Shown here piece by piece: positions 40,616 to 49,437 of a stretch of 64,000 bases of DNA. Below the pieces are notes generated by a model, which made no database searches, was not told the DNA's origin, and was given only the letters and a program-made list of their open reading frames with translations. A program made the position numbers and the translations under genes. Position 1 is the first letter of the stretch, and each line of letters starts with the position of its first letter. Source of the DNA: Jongsikchunia kroppenstedtii DSM 45133 (GTDB lineage Bacteria; Actinomycetota; Actinomycetes; Mycobacteriales; Mycobacteriaceae); the NCBI RefSeq assembly GCF_000380485.1, contig NZ_AQYG01000045.1, positions 1-64,000 of the forward strand. The letters are read 5' to 3'.

Positions 40616-43477
40616 TTAGAGGAGGCCGGGCAGCGCGATCGCCGCCACGACCAGCACCAACACCACGCCGAACACCGCCGCGTCGCGCAGCCGCGGGCCG
40701 CGATCGGCCCGAGCCACCGCACCGACTCCGCCGCGCGCGTCGATGGCATCGGCGAACTCTCGGGCGTTGCTGCTGGCCAGCATGCAGGCGATCGGCAGGA
40801 TCCCGGCCACCTCCCGGAACCGCTCCCGACCGGCCTGCGGCCGGTCCGGTCGCCGTTGCCGCACCGTCTGCAGCAGCGTTCGGCAGTCGTTGATGAAGAA
40901 CGGGCACAGCCGCAGCGCGAGCGCGATCGAGGTGGCCAGCGGCCGCAGCGGGAGCCGCACCTTCTCGCCGATCCGCACGATGCGCTGCAGGAATGCCGGA
41001 ATCTCGACCATCGGCGTGGTCCAGCACAGCAGCATCGACGCATACAGCGACAGCACCGTGATCGAGATCAGGATGCCCCAGGTGCTCGCGCCGCCCAGGC
41101 CGAACCGCACACCCCCGACGCTCACATACGGCGCGCCGCCGCCGAAGGCCGTGAGTGCTCCGCCGAAAAGCGTCGCGACGACGAGCCACCACGGCAGCCG
41201 CGGCAATGCGGTTCGCGGTATCCGGCCGAGCAGCGACCAGCCGATCACGATCACCAGCGCGGCACCGGCGCTGGCCCAGGTCGGGCTCAGCGCGAACATC
41301 AGGGCGATGACGATGAGCGTGCCCAGCTTGGTCCCCACCCACAGCCGGTGTGCCGGCGATTCGCCGGGCAGCATCCGGCCCATCACGGTCGCCAATGTGG
41401 CCCGCGATTTCGGCTGGGAGACGGTCGCTTCCGGGAGCGTCGCCGGCAGCTGCACCGGTTCCTGATCGACGATCCGGCCGTCGGCGAGGGTGATGCAGCG
41501 GTCGGCCAGGGATGCCAGCTCGTCGAGGTCGTGCGAGACGATCACCGTCGTCAGCCCCGATGCCTGCACCCGCCGCAGCGCCCGCATCATCGCGATCCGG
41601 GACGCGGCGTCCAGACCGGCGAGCGGTTCGTCGAGCACCAGCACCCGCGGCTTGCACGCAAGTAGTCCGGCGAGCATCACCCGGCGCTGCTGACCCACCG
41701 ACAGCTCATCGATCCGCTTGTCGCCGAAGATATCCGGATCCAGCCCCAACTCCGCCAGCACCGCGTCGGCGCGCTGCGGCGGCACATCGGCAGCGTGCCG
41801 GATGTCGTCGCGCACCCGATGGCGCAGCAAACCGAGGCGCGCATGCTGCAGTCCGAACAACGCTGCGCGCCTGCCGTTCTCGGCCGGACGACCGTCGATC
41901 ACCACCTGGCCGGACACCGGCTGGTCCAGGCCCGCGATCAGGCGCGCCAACGTCGACTTGCCGGCGCCGTTCTCGCCGGTGATCAGCACCATCTCGCCGG
42001 GGTCGATCGCCAGGCTGACGTCATGCAGTGCGTCGTGATGCCACGGCGTGCCGGCGTCGTGGGCGTATCGCACGCGGTCGACGATGACCGGCGCGCCGAG
42101 CACCCGCAGCGAACTCTCCAGCACGGCCGGCGAATTCGAGTACCCGCTGTCGGTCGCGCCGGCGACCGGGTGCAGATCGATGATCCGATCGGCGTCGGCG
42201 ATCTCGGCCGGGTCATGCGTGATGTGGACGACTTCGGCCCCGGAGGTCACCGCGTCGCGATAGAGCGCGACGATATCCGCGCGACCGGCCCGGTCGATCA
42301 TCGCCGTGCTCTCGTCGCTGATCAACAGCCGCGGGTCCCGTGCCAGCGCGGCGGCCACGGCGAGGCGCTGCAACTGTCCGCCGGAGAGCGAACCGGTCTC
42401 CGCGTGAGCCAGCCCCGCCAGGCCCACCCGCTGCAGCAGGGCGTCGATCTGGTCGTCGGTGAGATCGATTGCACCCCAGGAGAGGTCGTCGGCCACCCGC
42501 ATGCCCAGCACCTGGGTCTCCGGGCGCTGCCCGATGACGGCGGTCCCCCCGACCTCACCGAGCCCGGGCGGACCCGGCCTGGTGACGACGCCGGCGGTCG
42601 GCTCCCGGCCGGCCAGGACGCGGGCCAACGTCGACTTGCCGGCACCGTTGGGCCCCACCACCGCCACCAGCTCGGCGCCGGTGAGGTCCAGATCGACGTC
42701 CGCGAGCGCCGGGTGCGCGGCCCCCGGGTGCACGACCTCGATACCGCGGGCGGACAGCGGGACCGGGCCGGGCGCGGCATCGCTGCGGGTGACCCGGTCC
42801 GTCGCGGGCGTTCCGAGCAGACTCACCAGGCGGGGCACGAATCGTCGATGCAATCGGAATATCAACCGGCACAACAGGACCACGCCGAGCAGCGAAGCGG
42901 CCGGCAGCGCGATCCACCACCACCGCAGGGTCCAGTCGAGGATGTCGTCGCCGACCTGCGCGACACCGTCCGCGTTCGCGTTGCGCAGCCCCCGCGCCAC
43001 ACCGCCCCAGCCGTTGCGCGCCTGGTCGAACATGAACTCGCGGTAGCTGCCGAAGATCGCCAGCACCGCGGTCGACACCGCCGCCGATCCGAGGCCGACC
43101 GTTCCGGCAGCGACGACCGTGAGGGTGCCCATCGACCACTGTCGACGCAGCGCGATACCGGACATGATGCCGACCATCGCGGCGCCCGCCACCATGTTCG
43201 CGGTGCCGTAGCCGCCGAACAGGAACGCCACCACGTAACCGGTCGCGGCGGCCATCAGGTCGACCCGGAGCCGCCGGCGCGCGGCGAGTACGGCGAACGG
43301 GATCGACGCGACCCCCATCGCGAAGCCGGCGATCGGCAGGAACCGGCTGAGCACGCAGATCGCCGCGGCGACGTCGGCGAACGCCGCCGCCTCGGCGAGT
43401 TCGATCACGCTCACGCGGCGCGACACCGACGGGTCCGGAACCGAATCCCGCCGCCGGGACGTCTGTAGAGGAAGCAT
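40616..43477 (-). CDS. Single-chain ECF-type importer: membrane domain + two ATPases + EcfT
   Basis: One polypeptide of about 953 residues that holds a whole ECF transporter. Residues about 20-210 form a hydrophobic membrane domain (about six helices) like a substrate-capture or DUF2232-type domain. The first ATPase has GPNGAGKSTLARVLAG, SLSGGQLQRLAVAAALA and LLISDEST. The second has TGENGAGKSTLARLIAG, LSVGQQRRVMLAGLLA and VLVLDEPLAGLD. The C-terminal about 250 residues are EcfT, with RLCPFFINDCRTLLQTVRQR and the coupling motif NAREFADAIDARGG. These parts are usually separate proteins; mycobacteria have T and AA on two genes. The start is uncertain (ATG 43477, ATG 43510 or TTG 43534). Vitamin or metal import is likely. 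Confidence 0.82.
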   Translation of the reverse strand: MLPLQTSRRRDSVPDPSVSRRVSVIELAEAAAFADVAAAICVLSRFLPIAGFAMGVASIPFAVLAARRRLRVDLMAAATGYVVAFLFGGYGTANMVAGAAMVGIMSGIALRRQWSMGTLTVVAAGTVGLGSAAVSTAVLAIFGSYREFMFDQARNGWGGVARGLRNANADGVAQVGDDILDWTLRWWWIALPAASLLGVVLLCRLIFRLHRRFVPRLVSLLGTPATDRVTRSDAAPGPVPLSARGIEVVHPGAAHPALADVDLDLTGAELVAVVGPNGAGKSTLARVLAGREPTAGVVTRPGPPGLGEVGGTAVIGQRPETQVLGMRVADDLSWGAIDLTDDQIDALLQRVGLAGLAHAETGSLSGGQLQRLAVAAALARDPRLLISDESTAMIDRAGRADIVALYRDAVTSGAEVVHITHDPAEIADADRIIDLHPVAGATDSGYSNSPAVLESSLRVLGAPVIVDRVRYAHDAGTPWHHDALHDVSLAIDPGEMVLITGENGAGKSTLARLIAGLDQPVSGQVVIDGRPAENGRRAALFGLQHARLGLLRHRVRDDIRHAADVPPQRADAVLAELGLDPDIFGDKRIDELSVGQQRRVMLAGLLACKPRVLVLDEPLAGLDAASRIAMMRALRRVQASGLTTVIVSHDLDELASLADRCITLADGRIVDQEPVQLPATLPEATVSQPKSRATLATVMGRMLPGESPAHRLWVGTKLGTLIVIALMFALSPTWASAGAALVIVIGWSLLGRIPRTALPRLPWWLVVATLFGGALTAFGGGAPYVSVGGVRFGLGGASTWGILISITVLSLYASMLLCWTTPMVEIPAFLQRIVRIGEKVRLPLRPLATSIALALRLCPFFINDCRTLLQTVRQRRPDRPQAGRERFREVAGILPIACMLASSNAREFADAIDARGGVGAVARADRGPRLRDAAVFGVVLVLVVAAIALPGLL

Positions 43478-43627
43478 CACATCAAGAGTGCCATCGAACG
43501 ACCGCTGCATCGATCCGGTAACACCCTGATTCAATTCCGCAAATCACCCACAACGCCCCTGGGCCGGACCTAGCATCCGGAGGCATTCCGGCTGATCGAG
43601 CTGGCGGACTGATGGAGGCACAGATCG

Positions 43628-44080
43628 ATGAACGTGAGCAGAAGGATCGCGGCGGGCGCATTCGCGCTCGCGCTGATGGCGTTCGGGGCGGCGTGCAGCA
43701 GCTCCGACAGCGACAGCACCCCGAGTTCGTCGAGCGCGACCAGCAGTTCCGCGGTCTCGTCCGCCGAGACCACCAGCACGACACAGAACGCGCCGACGAC
43801 GCACAACAACCCGGCCCCGCACACGACCACCCAGCCGGCCAACAAGTTGGGACAGCCGTGCACCGACCAGAGCGGCGCGCCGGGGCACTACATCGCGGCG
43901 AGCGACGGACAACTGGTCTGCGAGATCACCGGCGACGCGCCGCAGGTCACCACGACCACGCCGGTCCGCGATGACGATCCCGGCGGCAAGCCCTGCACCG
44001 ACCAGAGCGGGGCCCCGGGCCACTACATCTGGGCCGACGGTCAATGGATCTGCCAGATCACGGGCGACGCACCCCGCTGA
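43628..44080 (+). CDS. Secreted lipoprotein with duplicated C-terminal module
   Basis: A 150-residue exported protein. MNVSRRIAAGAFALALMAFG followed by AACSS is a lipoprotein-like signal peptide. A Ser/Thr-rich linker (about residues 25-70) leads to two copies of a 28-residue module, each with PCTDQSGAPGHYI, then DGQ, a Cys and ITGDAP. Each module has two cysteines that could form a disulfide. The function is unknown; the layout suggests a cell-surface protein. Confidence 0.75.
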   Translation: MNVSRRIAAGAFALALMAFGAACSSSDSDSTPSSSSATSSSAVSSAETTSTTQNAPTTHNNPAPHTTTQPANKLGQPCTDQSGAPGHYIAASDGQLVCEITGDAPQVTTTTPVRDDDPGGKPCTDQSGAPGHYIWADGQWICQITGDAPR

Positions 44081-44099
44081 TAGCCGATCCATCGACACC

Positions 44100-44140
44100 G
44101 AAGACGATCCGTCATGATTTGTTCGTGACGGATCGTCTTC
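44100..44140 (+). terminator. Perfect hairpin overlapping the start of the RNase gene
   Basis: Arms GAAGACGATCCGTCA and TGACGGATCGTCTTC (15 bp, perfect) enclose an 11-nt loop that ends on the G of the proposed GTG start of the next gene. GTTTGTTCG follows. It may terminate the preceding lipoprotein transcript, mask the RNase start, or both. Confidence 0.6.
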
Positions 44141-44607
44141 GTTTGTTCGTATCGGCGGTAGCCGCGACCGCGGCCATCGGCGCCGCGGTGACCGGCTGCA
44201 GCTCTCATTCCGACAATTCGCCGACCGCGCAGAGCAGCCGGCAACCTGGCGCGGCCACCAGCACGACCGCATCGCGGCCCGGCACCGCGGGCCGGACGAA
44301 CACCGACGCCGGCACCTGTGCGCTGTCGAGCCTGCCCCCGCAGGCTGCCGACACCGTGCGGCTGATCCACTCCGGCGGCCCGTTCCCGCATCCCCGCAAC
44401 GATGGCGTCGTCTTCCAGAATCGGGAACGCCGGCTGCCCAACCAGGCGCGCGGCTACTACCACGAGTACACCGTCGATACGCCGGGCGCGTCGACGCGCG
44501 GCACCCGTCGGGTCATCACCGGCGGCACGCCGCTCAAGTCCCCGCGGGTCTACTACTACACCGGCGATCACTACTCGACGTTCTGCACCATCACCGGCGC
44601 CGACTGA
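44125..44607 (+). CDS. Secreted guanyl-specific ribonuclease (barnase/RNase Sa fold) lipoprotein
   Basis: A 160-residue exported protein. LRLFVSAVAATAAIGAAVTG followed by CSS is a lipoprotein signal (lipobox V-T-G-C). A Ser/Thr linker precedes a microbial RNase domain (about residues 65-160): TCALSSLPPQAADTVRLIHS, then NRERRLPNQARGYYHEYTVD, TRGTRRVITGG and YYYTGDHYSTFCTITG. The catalytic Glu (HEYTV), Arg (TRR) and His (GDHY) of the family are all present. No barstar-like inhibitor gene is adjacent. The GTG start is the least certain part because a hairpin covers it. Confidence 0.75.
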   Translation: MTDRLRLFVSAVAATAAIGAAVTGCSSHSDNSPTAQSSRQPGAATSTTASRPGTAGRTNTDAGTCALSSLPPQAADTVRLIHSGGPFPHPRNDGVVFQNRERRLPNQARGYYHEYTVDTPGASTRGTRRVITGGTPLKSPRVYYYTGDHYSTFCTITGAD

Positions 44608-44617
44608 AATCGGCGGA

Positions 44618-45013
44618 TCAGCTCGGCGCCGCGTCCAGCACGCTGATCAGCAACGGCGCGTACTCGTCGCCCGATACCTGACTCGTTGTGACCCAACGGA
44701 TCTCGGCGATCTCGGCGGCCGCCGTCGGGTTCACCGGCGGTCCGACGTACTCGAAGACCGTGGATTCCAGATCGTGGTCGGGCTCGTTGGCGGCGGCCGT
44801 ATGCCACACGCCGACCTCGCGAAGGTCATCGCGCGCGATGGTGATACCGAGCTCTTCGGCGCACTCGCGGATCGCGGTGTCGATCATCGCCTCGCCCGGT
44901 TCGGGCTTGCCGCCCGGATGCATGAACCTGGTGGTGCCCCGCTTACGAACGGTCAGCACGCGGCCGGCGTCATCCCGAATCGTCACGGCCGCAACGATGA
45001 TCGTCGGCATCAA
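44618..45013 (-). CDS. NUDIX hydrolase
   Basis: A 131-residue NUDIX pyrophosphohydrolase. The box is GGKPEPGEAMIDTAIRECAE plus ELGI, matching GX5EX7REUXEEXGU. It hydrolyses a nucleoside diphosphate-linked compound; the substrate cannot be told. Its ATG overlaps the stop of the ku gene by 4 bp, so it is co-transcribed behind ku, which suggests a link with DNA repair or nucleotide-pool cleaning. Confidence 0.85.
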   Translation of the reverse strand: MMPTIIVAAVTIRDDAGRVLTVRKRGTTRFMHPGGKPEPGEAMIDTAIRECAEELGITIARDDLREVGVWHTAAANEPDHDLESTVFEYVGPPVNPTAAAEIAEIRWVTTSQVSGDEYAPLLISVLDAAPS

Positions 45014-45933
45014 CCGGCCTTCTTGGCGGGCGACTTCTTCGCCGCCGTCTTCTTGGCCGGCGTCTTCTTGGCCGGCGTCTTCTTGGCGGCGGCCTTCTTG
45101 GCGGGCGACTTCTTCGCCGCCGTCTTCTTCGCCGGCGCGGCCGGGGTGCTGCGGTCCTTCACCGAAGCACGCAGGGCCGCAAGCAGATCCGCGACCTCGT
45201 CGTCATCACCCTCATCAGTGGCCGCGGGGGTCGGCTCGAATGCCTGGGTGCCATCGGCCTTCGCCTCGATCAGCTTGGCCAGCTCCGTCTGATAGGTGTC
45301 CTCGTACTTGCTCGGATCGAAATCGTCGGCCATCGACTCGATCAGCGACGCCGCCATCTTCAACTCTTGCGGCTTGATCGGGGTATCGGTCTCGAGCGCG
45401 GGGAAATCGGCGGCACGCACCTCGTCCGGCCACAGCAGGGTCTGCAGCGTCATCACATTGCCGATCACCCGCAGCGCCGCCAGCCGGGTCTTGTTGCGCA
45501 GGGTGAACGTGGCGATGGCCAGCCGATCGGTCTCCTCGAGCGCCTGCCGCAGCAGCGCGTACGCCTTCGGCGACTTCGACGCCGGCTCCAGATAGTAGGG
45601 CTTGTCGAAGTAGATCGGGTCGACCTGATCGACCGGAACGAAGTCGGTGATCGCGATCTCCGGGCTGCGCTCAACCGGCAGCTCCGAGAGGTCGTCCTTG
45701 GTCAGAACGACGGTGTCGCCGCTCTCGGTCTCGTACGCATTCGCGATGTCCGAGAACTCGACCTCGGTGTCGGTGCCCTCCCGGACCCGGCGGTAGCGGA
45801 TCCGGGTGCCGTCGGACTTGTCGACCTGGTGCGACTTGCGGTCGTGGCTCTCGGTGGCCGAGTACGCCTTGACCGGCACGTTGACCAGCCCGAAGCTCAG
45901 GTCGCCCTTCCAAATTGAGCGCATAGTTGACAT
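45010..45933 (-). CDS. ku: DNA end-binding protein Ku
   Basis: A 307-residue bacterial Ku that binds double-strand breaks and recruits LigD for non-homologous end joining. It opens MRSIWKGDLSFGLVNVPVKA and has YRRVREGTDTEVEFSDI, DQVDPIYFDKPYYLEPASKS and LRVIGNVMTLQTLLWPDEVR. The last about 45 residues are repeated Lys/Ala/Pro units (AAKKSPAKKAAAKKTPAKKT), an extended basic tail of the kind that in mycobacterial Ku binds DNA. It is divergent from ligD across 66 bp. A second ATG three codons in (45924) is possible. Confidence 0.92.
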   Translation of the reverse strand: MSTMRSIWKGDLSFGLVNVPVKAYSATESHDRKSHQVDKSDGTRIRYRRVREGTDTEVEFSDIANAYETESGDTVVLTKDDLSELPVERSPEIAITDFVPVDQVDPIYFDKPYYLEPASKSPKAYALLRQALEETDRLAIATFTLRNKTRLAALRVIGNVMTLQTLLWPDEVRAADFPALETDTPIKPQELKMAASLIESMADDFDPSKYEDTYQTELAKLIEAKADGTQAFEPTPAATDEGDDDEVADLLAALRASVKDRSTPAAPAKKTAAKKSPAKKAAAKKTPAKKTPAKKTAAKKSPAKKAG

Positions 45934-45999
45934 TGTGCAGCAGAATCGGACTGCCGTGTAGATCTAACGGGCGGGAGAGATGAAGGCGGGTCGGAGGCG

Positions 46000-48507
46000 A
46001 TGAGCGCAGGAGGCACGATCGACGTCAACGGTCACGAGATCTCCGTGACCCATCTCGACAAAGTCATCTACCCGCAGACCGGCACCCGCAAGGTCGAAAT
46101 CATCGACTACTACAACCGGATCGCCGACGTGATGATCCCGCACATCACCCGCCGACCGGTGACACGTAAGCGCTGGCCGGACGGCGTCGACGCGACACCA
46201 TTCTTCGAGAAGAACCTGCCCGATCACGCTCCGGCGTGGATCGAGCGCCAGTCCATCGAACACAGCGACCGCGACGTGAAGTATCCGATCATCGACACCC
46301 GCGCGGCGTTGGTGTGGTTCGGTCAGCAGTCGGCGCTGGAACTGCATGTGCCGCAATATCGATTCGACGACGCGCTCGGCGATGGGATCGCTCGCGAGGA
46401 ACTGCGGGCCACCCGGAAGGCCGATCGCATCGTGTTCGACCTCGATCCGGGCCCGGGCATCGAGCTCGCGCGCTGCGCCGAGGTGGCACTGGCGATCCGC
46501 GAGATTCTGGCCGGCGTCGGGATGACGGCATATCCGGTCACCAGTGGCAGCAAGGGAATTCACGTGTACGCGCGGCTGCCCGCACCGGTATCGCCCGACG
46601 GCGCCCGCAAGGTCGCCAAGCAGATCGCGACCCAGCTGCAGCACGAGATGCCGGATCGGGTCACGGCGTCGATGGCCAAGTCGCAGCGTGTCGGGCGGGT
46701 GTTCATCGACTGGAGTCAGAACAGCGGCTCCAAGACCACCCTCGCGCCCTACTCCCTGCGCGGCACCCCGCAGCCCTGTGCCGCGGCGCCGCGGGAGTGG
46801 GATGAATTGACGGAGAAGGATATTCGCCAGCTTCTCTTCACCGAGGTGCTCGAGCGCGCCGAGGAGTACGGGGATCTCATCGCCGATCTCGACCCGCCGA
46901 GTGGACACTCAGGTTCGCCCACCGGACACTCACGTCCATCGAGTGGACGAACCGGTCCAGTCGATCAACATGACGGTCCACTCGGCGGGCATGAGCGTCC
47001 GGTCGGCGGGCATGAGCGTCCGGTCGGCGGGCATGAGCGTCCGGTCGGCGAACATGAGCGTCCGGTCGGCGGGGGGCCGGTCGTCGACCTGGGCGAGTAT
47101 CGCCGCAAGCGCGACGAGACCAAGACCCCCGAGCCTTTCGGCGACGAACAGCACCAGAGTGAAATCCGTTCGAGTGAACCGATATTCGTCATCCAGGAGC
47201 ATCACGCAACCCGGCTGCACTATGACTTCCGGCTCGAACGCGACGGCGTCCTGGTGTCGTGGGCCGTGCCGAAGAATCTGCCGGTCGACAGCGACCAGAA
47301 TCGGCTCGCGATCCAGACCGAAGACCACCCGATGGACTATGCGACCTTCGAGGGGAAGATCCCAAAGGGCGAGTACGGCGGCGGCACCGTGTCGATCTGG
47401 GATCACGGGACTTACGAAACCGAGAAATGGCGCGACAAGGAGATCATCGTCCGGCTGCACGGCGAGCGCATCCAGGGCCGCTACGTGCTGATCAAGACCG
47501 GCGACAAGAACTGGTTGGCGCACTTGATGTCCGACGTCCCGCGGCCGATCCTGCCGGACAGTCTCCGCGATCCGCGGCCGATGCTGGCATCGGACGAGTC
47601 GATCGAGAACCTCACCGACGATCGCTGGGCCTTCGAAGGGAAGTGGGACGGGTACCGAGTCCTGGTGCGATATCAGGGCGGAAAGCTGCGGTTGACCAGC
47701 CGCAGCGGCCAGGACCTGACTGCCGACTTCCCCGAATTGCACGAGGTGGCAGATGATCTCGGGCTGATCGACGTGATCCTCGACGGCGAGATCGTCGCGG
47801 TCGACCGCCACGGCCGCACCAACTTCACCCTGCTCGCCAGCCGCAGTAAACGCTCGAACGCCGAATCAGAGGACGACGTCACCATCAAGCTGATGCTGTT
47901 CGACGCGCTGTACCTCAACGGGACATCGTTGCTGCGCCGCCCCTGGTCCGACCGCCGAGCGCTGCTCGATGAGCTGGCACCGGTCTTCGCGAGGTCGAGC
48001 GTCGTCGAGATCCCACCGCTGCTCGACGGTCCGGGGTCCGCCGCGATGGCGCACAGCCGGGAGAAGGGCTGGGAGGGCGTCGTCGCCAAACGCCGCGACT
48101 CCACCTACCAGCAGGGTCGCCGCACGACCACCTGGCTGAAGCAGAAGAACTGGCGCGACATCGAGGTGGTCATCGGCGGCTGGCGGCCCGGCAAGGGCAA
48201 TCGCGACCGCCGCATCGGGTCGCTGCTGGTGGGGCTGCCCGAGGAGACCGGTCTGCGCTATGTCGGCCGCGTGGGGTCCGGCCTCTCGGACCGGGAGCTC
48301 GACGATCTGCGCGCCGAGCTGGAACCACTGCAGATCAAGCGGTCGCCGTTCATCGAGAAGCTCGACCGGCCGGTGCAGTTCGACGCGGTCTGGGTACTGC
48401 CGAAGCTCGTGGTCGAGGTGCGGTTCATGGACTGGACCAGCACGGGTCACCTGCGTCACCCGACCTGGCGCGGTATCCGGCGCGACAAGCTGCCCGGCGA
48501 CCTGTAG
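46000..48507 (+). CDS. ligD: NHEJ multifunctional DNA ligase LigD (polymerase-phosphoesterase-ligase)
   Basis: An 835-residue ATP-dependent ligase of the non-homologous end-joining pathway. Residues about 1-295 are the primase-like polymerase domain (VTHLDKVIYPQTGTRKVEII, catalytic IVFDLDPGPG). Residues about 385-510 are the 3'-phosphoesterase (IQEHHATRLHYDFRLERDGV). About 525-835 is the ligase, with nucleophile Lys in WAFEGKWDGYRVLVRYQ and the OB-fold end VEVRFMDWTSTGHLRHPTWR. The order Pol-PE-Lig is that of mycobacteria. The Pol-PE linker contains a tandem repeat of GGHERPV. GGAGG precedes the ATG. Confidence 0.93.
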   Translation: MSAGGTIDVNGHEISVTHLDKVIYPQTGTRKVEIIDYYNRIADVMIPHITRRPVTRKRWPDGVDATPFFEKNLPDHAPAWIERQSIEHSDRDVKYPIIDTRAALVWFGQQSALELHVPQYRFDDALGDGIAREELRATRKADRIVFDLDPGPGIELARCAEVALAIREILAGVGMTAYPVTSGSKGIHVYARLPAPVSPDGARKVAKQIATQLQHEMPDRVTASMAKSQRVGRVFIDWSQNSGSKTTLAPYSLRGTPQPCAAAPREWDELTEKDIRQLLFTEVLERAEEYGDLIADLDPPSGHSGSPTGHSRPSSGRTGPVDQHDGPLGGHERPVGGHERPVGGHERPVGEHERPVGGGPVVDLGEYRRKRDETKTPEPFGDEQHQSEIRSSEPIFVIQEHHATRLHYDFRLERDGVLVSWAVPKNLPVDSDQNRLAIQTEDHPMDYATFEGKIPKGEYGGGTVSIWDHGTYETEKWRDKEIIVRLHGERIQGRYVLIKTGDKNWLAHLMSDVPRPILPDSLRDPRPMLASDESIENLTDDRWAFEGKWDGYRVLVRYQGGKLRLTSRSGQDLTADFPELHEVADDLGLIDVILDGEIVAVDRHGRTNFTLLASRSKRSNAESEDDVTIKLMLFDALYLNGTSLLRRPWSDRRALLDELAPVFARSSVVEIPPLLDGPGSAAMAHSREKGWEGVVAKRRDSTYQQGRRTTTWLKQKNWRDIEVVIGGWRPGKGNRDRRIGSLLVGLPEETGLRYVGRVGSGLSDRELDDLRAELEPLQIKRSPFIEKLDRPVQFDAVWVLPKLVVEVRFMDWTSTGHLRHPTWRGIRRDKLPGDL
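46984..47067 (+). repeat. In-frame 21-bp tandem repeat (x4) in the ligD linker
   Basis: The unit GGCGGGCATGAGCGTCCGGT plus C (21 bp) is repeated head to tail four times: 46984-47004, 47005-47025 and 47026-47046 are identical, and the fourth at 47047-47067 has two changes. It encodes GGHERPV three times and GEHERPV once (residues about 329-356). A length multiple of three keeps the frame if copies are gained or lost. Confidence 0.9.
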
Positions 48508-48518
48508 CCCCGGCCACG

Positions 48519-49349
48519 GTGGCGGCGAACAGCGGAAACACCGACTACGGTGTGGGTGTGCAAACGGATATCGACCCCGGGTCGCAGGCGGACACCGCGG
48601 TCCTGACGATTGCACACATCAGCGATCTGCACTTCAACGGCACCGAGCACAACAACCGGCGCGTCCGCGCGGTCCTCGACTACATCAACGAGCGCAGCAG
48701 CGGGATCGACGTGCTGCTGGTGACCGGCGACATCGCCGACAGCGGACATCCGTCGCAGTACGAGGAAGCGACCAAGACGCTGTGGTCGCCGCTGCCGATG
48801 CTCATCTGCCCCGGCAACCACGACGCCCGCGACGAATTCGGGTTCGGTCTGCTCGGCAAGCACAGCCATGACGATCCACTCAACCGGGCGCAGTTGATCG
48901 CGGGCGCACTGTTCATTTCGGTCGACAGTTCGGTGCGCGGCCAGCCGTACGGTCACCTGAGCGATCACACGCTGGCGTGGATGGAGGCGCAGATCGACGC
49001 GCAGCCGACGACGACGCCGGTCTTCCTGTCGTTCCATCACCCGCCGGTGCGGCTGCGGATGCCGTTCATGGACCACATCCGCATGGCCGACAACGAAGGC
49101 CTCGAGCAGCTGGTCGCGAACCATCCCAATATCGCGGCGATGTTCTGCGGGCATGCGCACACCGGCGCCGTGACGACCTTCGCCGGTCGGCCGCTATGCC
49201 TCGCGCCCGGCGTGGCGTCGACGCTGAACCTGCCCTTCGAGGGCACGGAGGTCATCAACCCCACGCAGCCGCCGGGTCTGGCCTTCCACACCTACGCCGA
49301 TGGCCGGCTGATCAGCCACTTCCGTTCGGTCGTCGTACCGCAGAGCTAG
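48519..49349 (+). CDS. Calcineurin-like metallophosphoesterase (CpdA-like)
   Basis: A 276-residue class III phosphodiesterase relative. The metal ligands are visible in order: AHISDLHFNG (DxH), LLVTGDIADSG (GD), ICPGNHDARDE (GNHD), LSFHHPPVRL (H) and MFCGHAHTGA (GHxH). Relatives include the cAMP phosphodiesterase Rv0805. The start is GTG at 48519 or GTG codons at 48552/48558. It follows ligD by 11 bp, so it may be part of the same transcript. Confidence 0.85.
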   Translation: MAANSGNTDYGVGVQTDIDPGSQADTAVLTIAHISDLHFNGTEHNNRRVRAVLDYINERSSGIDVLLVTGDIADSGHPSQYEEATKTLWSPLPMLICPGNHDARDEFGFGLLGKHSHDDPLNRAQLIAGALFISVDSSVRGQPYGHLSDHTLAWMEAQIDAQPTTTPVFLSFHHPPVRLRMPFMDHIRMADNEGLEQLVANHPNIAAMFCGHAHTGAVTTFAGRPLCLAPGVASTLNLPFEGTEVINPTQPPGLAFHTYADGRLISHFRSVVVPQS

Positions 49350-49357
49350 GCCTACGC

Positions 49358-49402
49358 CGCCGACAACTGTTGCTCTCACGCGCGCACCGACAATTATTGT
49401 CG
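49358..49402. repeat. Intergenic GACAAYTRTTG repeats
   Basis: The gap between the convergent phosphoesterase and pntB genes has GCCGACAACTGTTG followed by CGCGCGC, and then the dyad CGACAATTATTGTCG (49388-49402). A related copy, inverted, lies at 55543-55563. They may act as terminators or be copies of a small dispersed repeat. Confidence 0.5.
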
Positions 49403-49437
49403 CGAGCCGCCGGATCTCTGACAGTTATCCGCAGGAG

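Noticed and set aside
41795-43468. Long plus-strand open frame opposite the ECF fusion gene
   Set aside because: Low-complexity translation, no ribosome binding site, fully antisense to a gene with complete ABC motifs.
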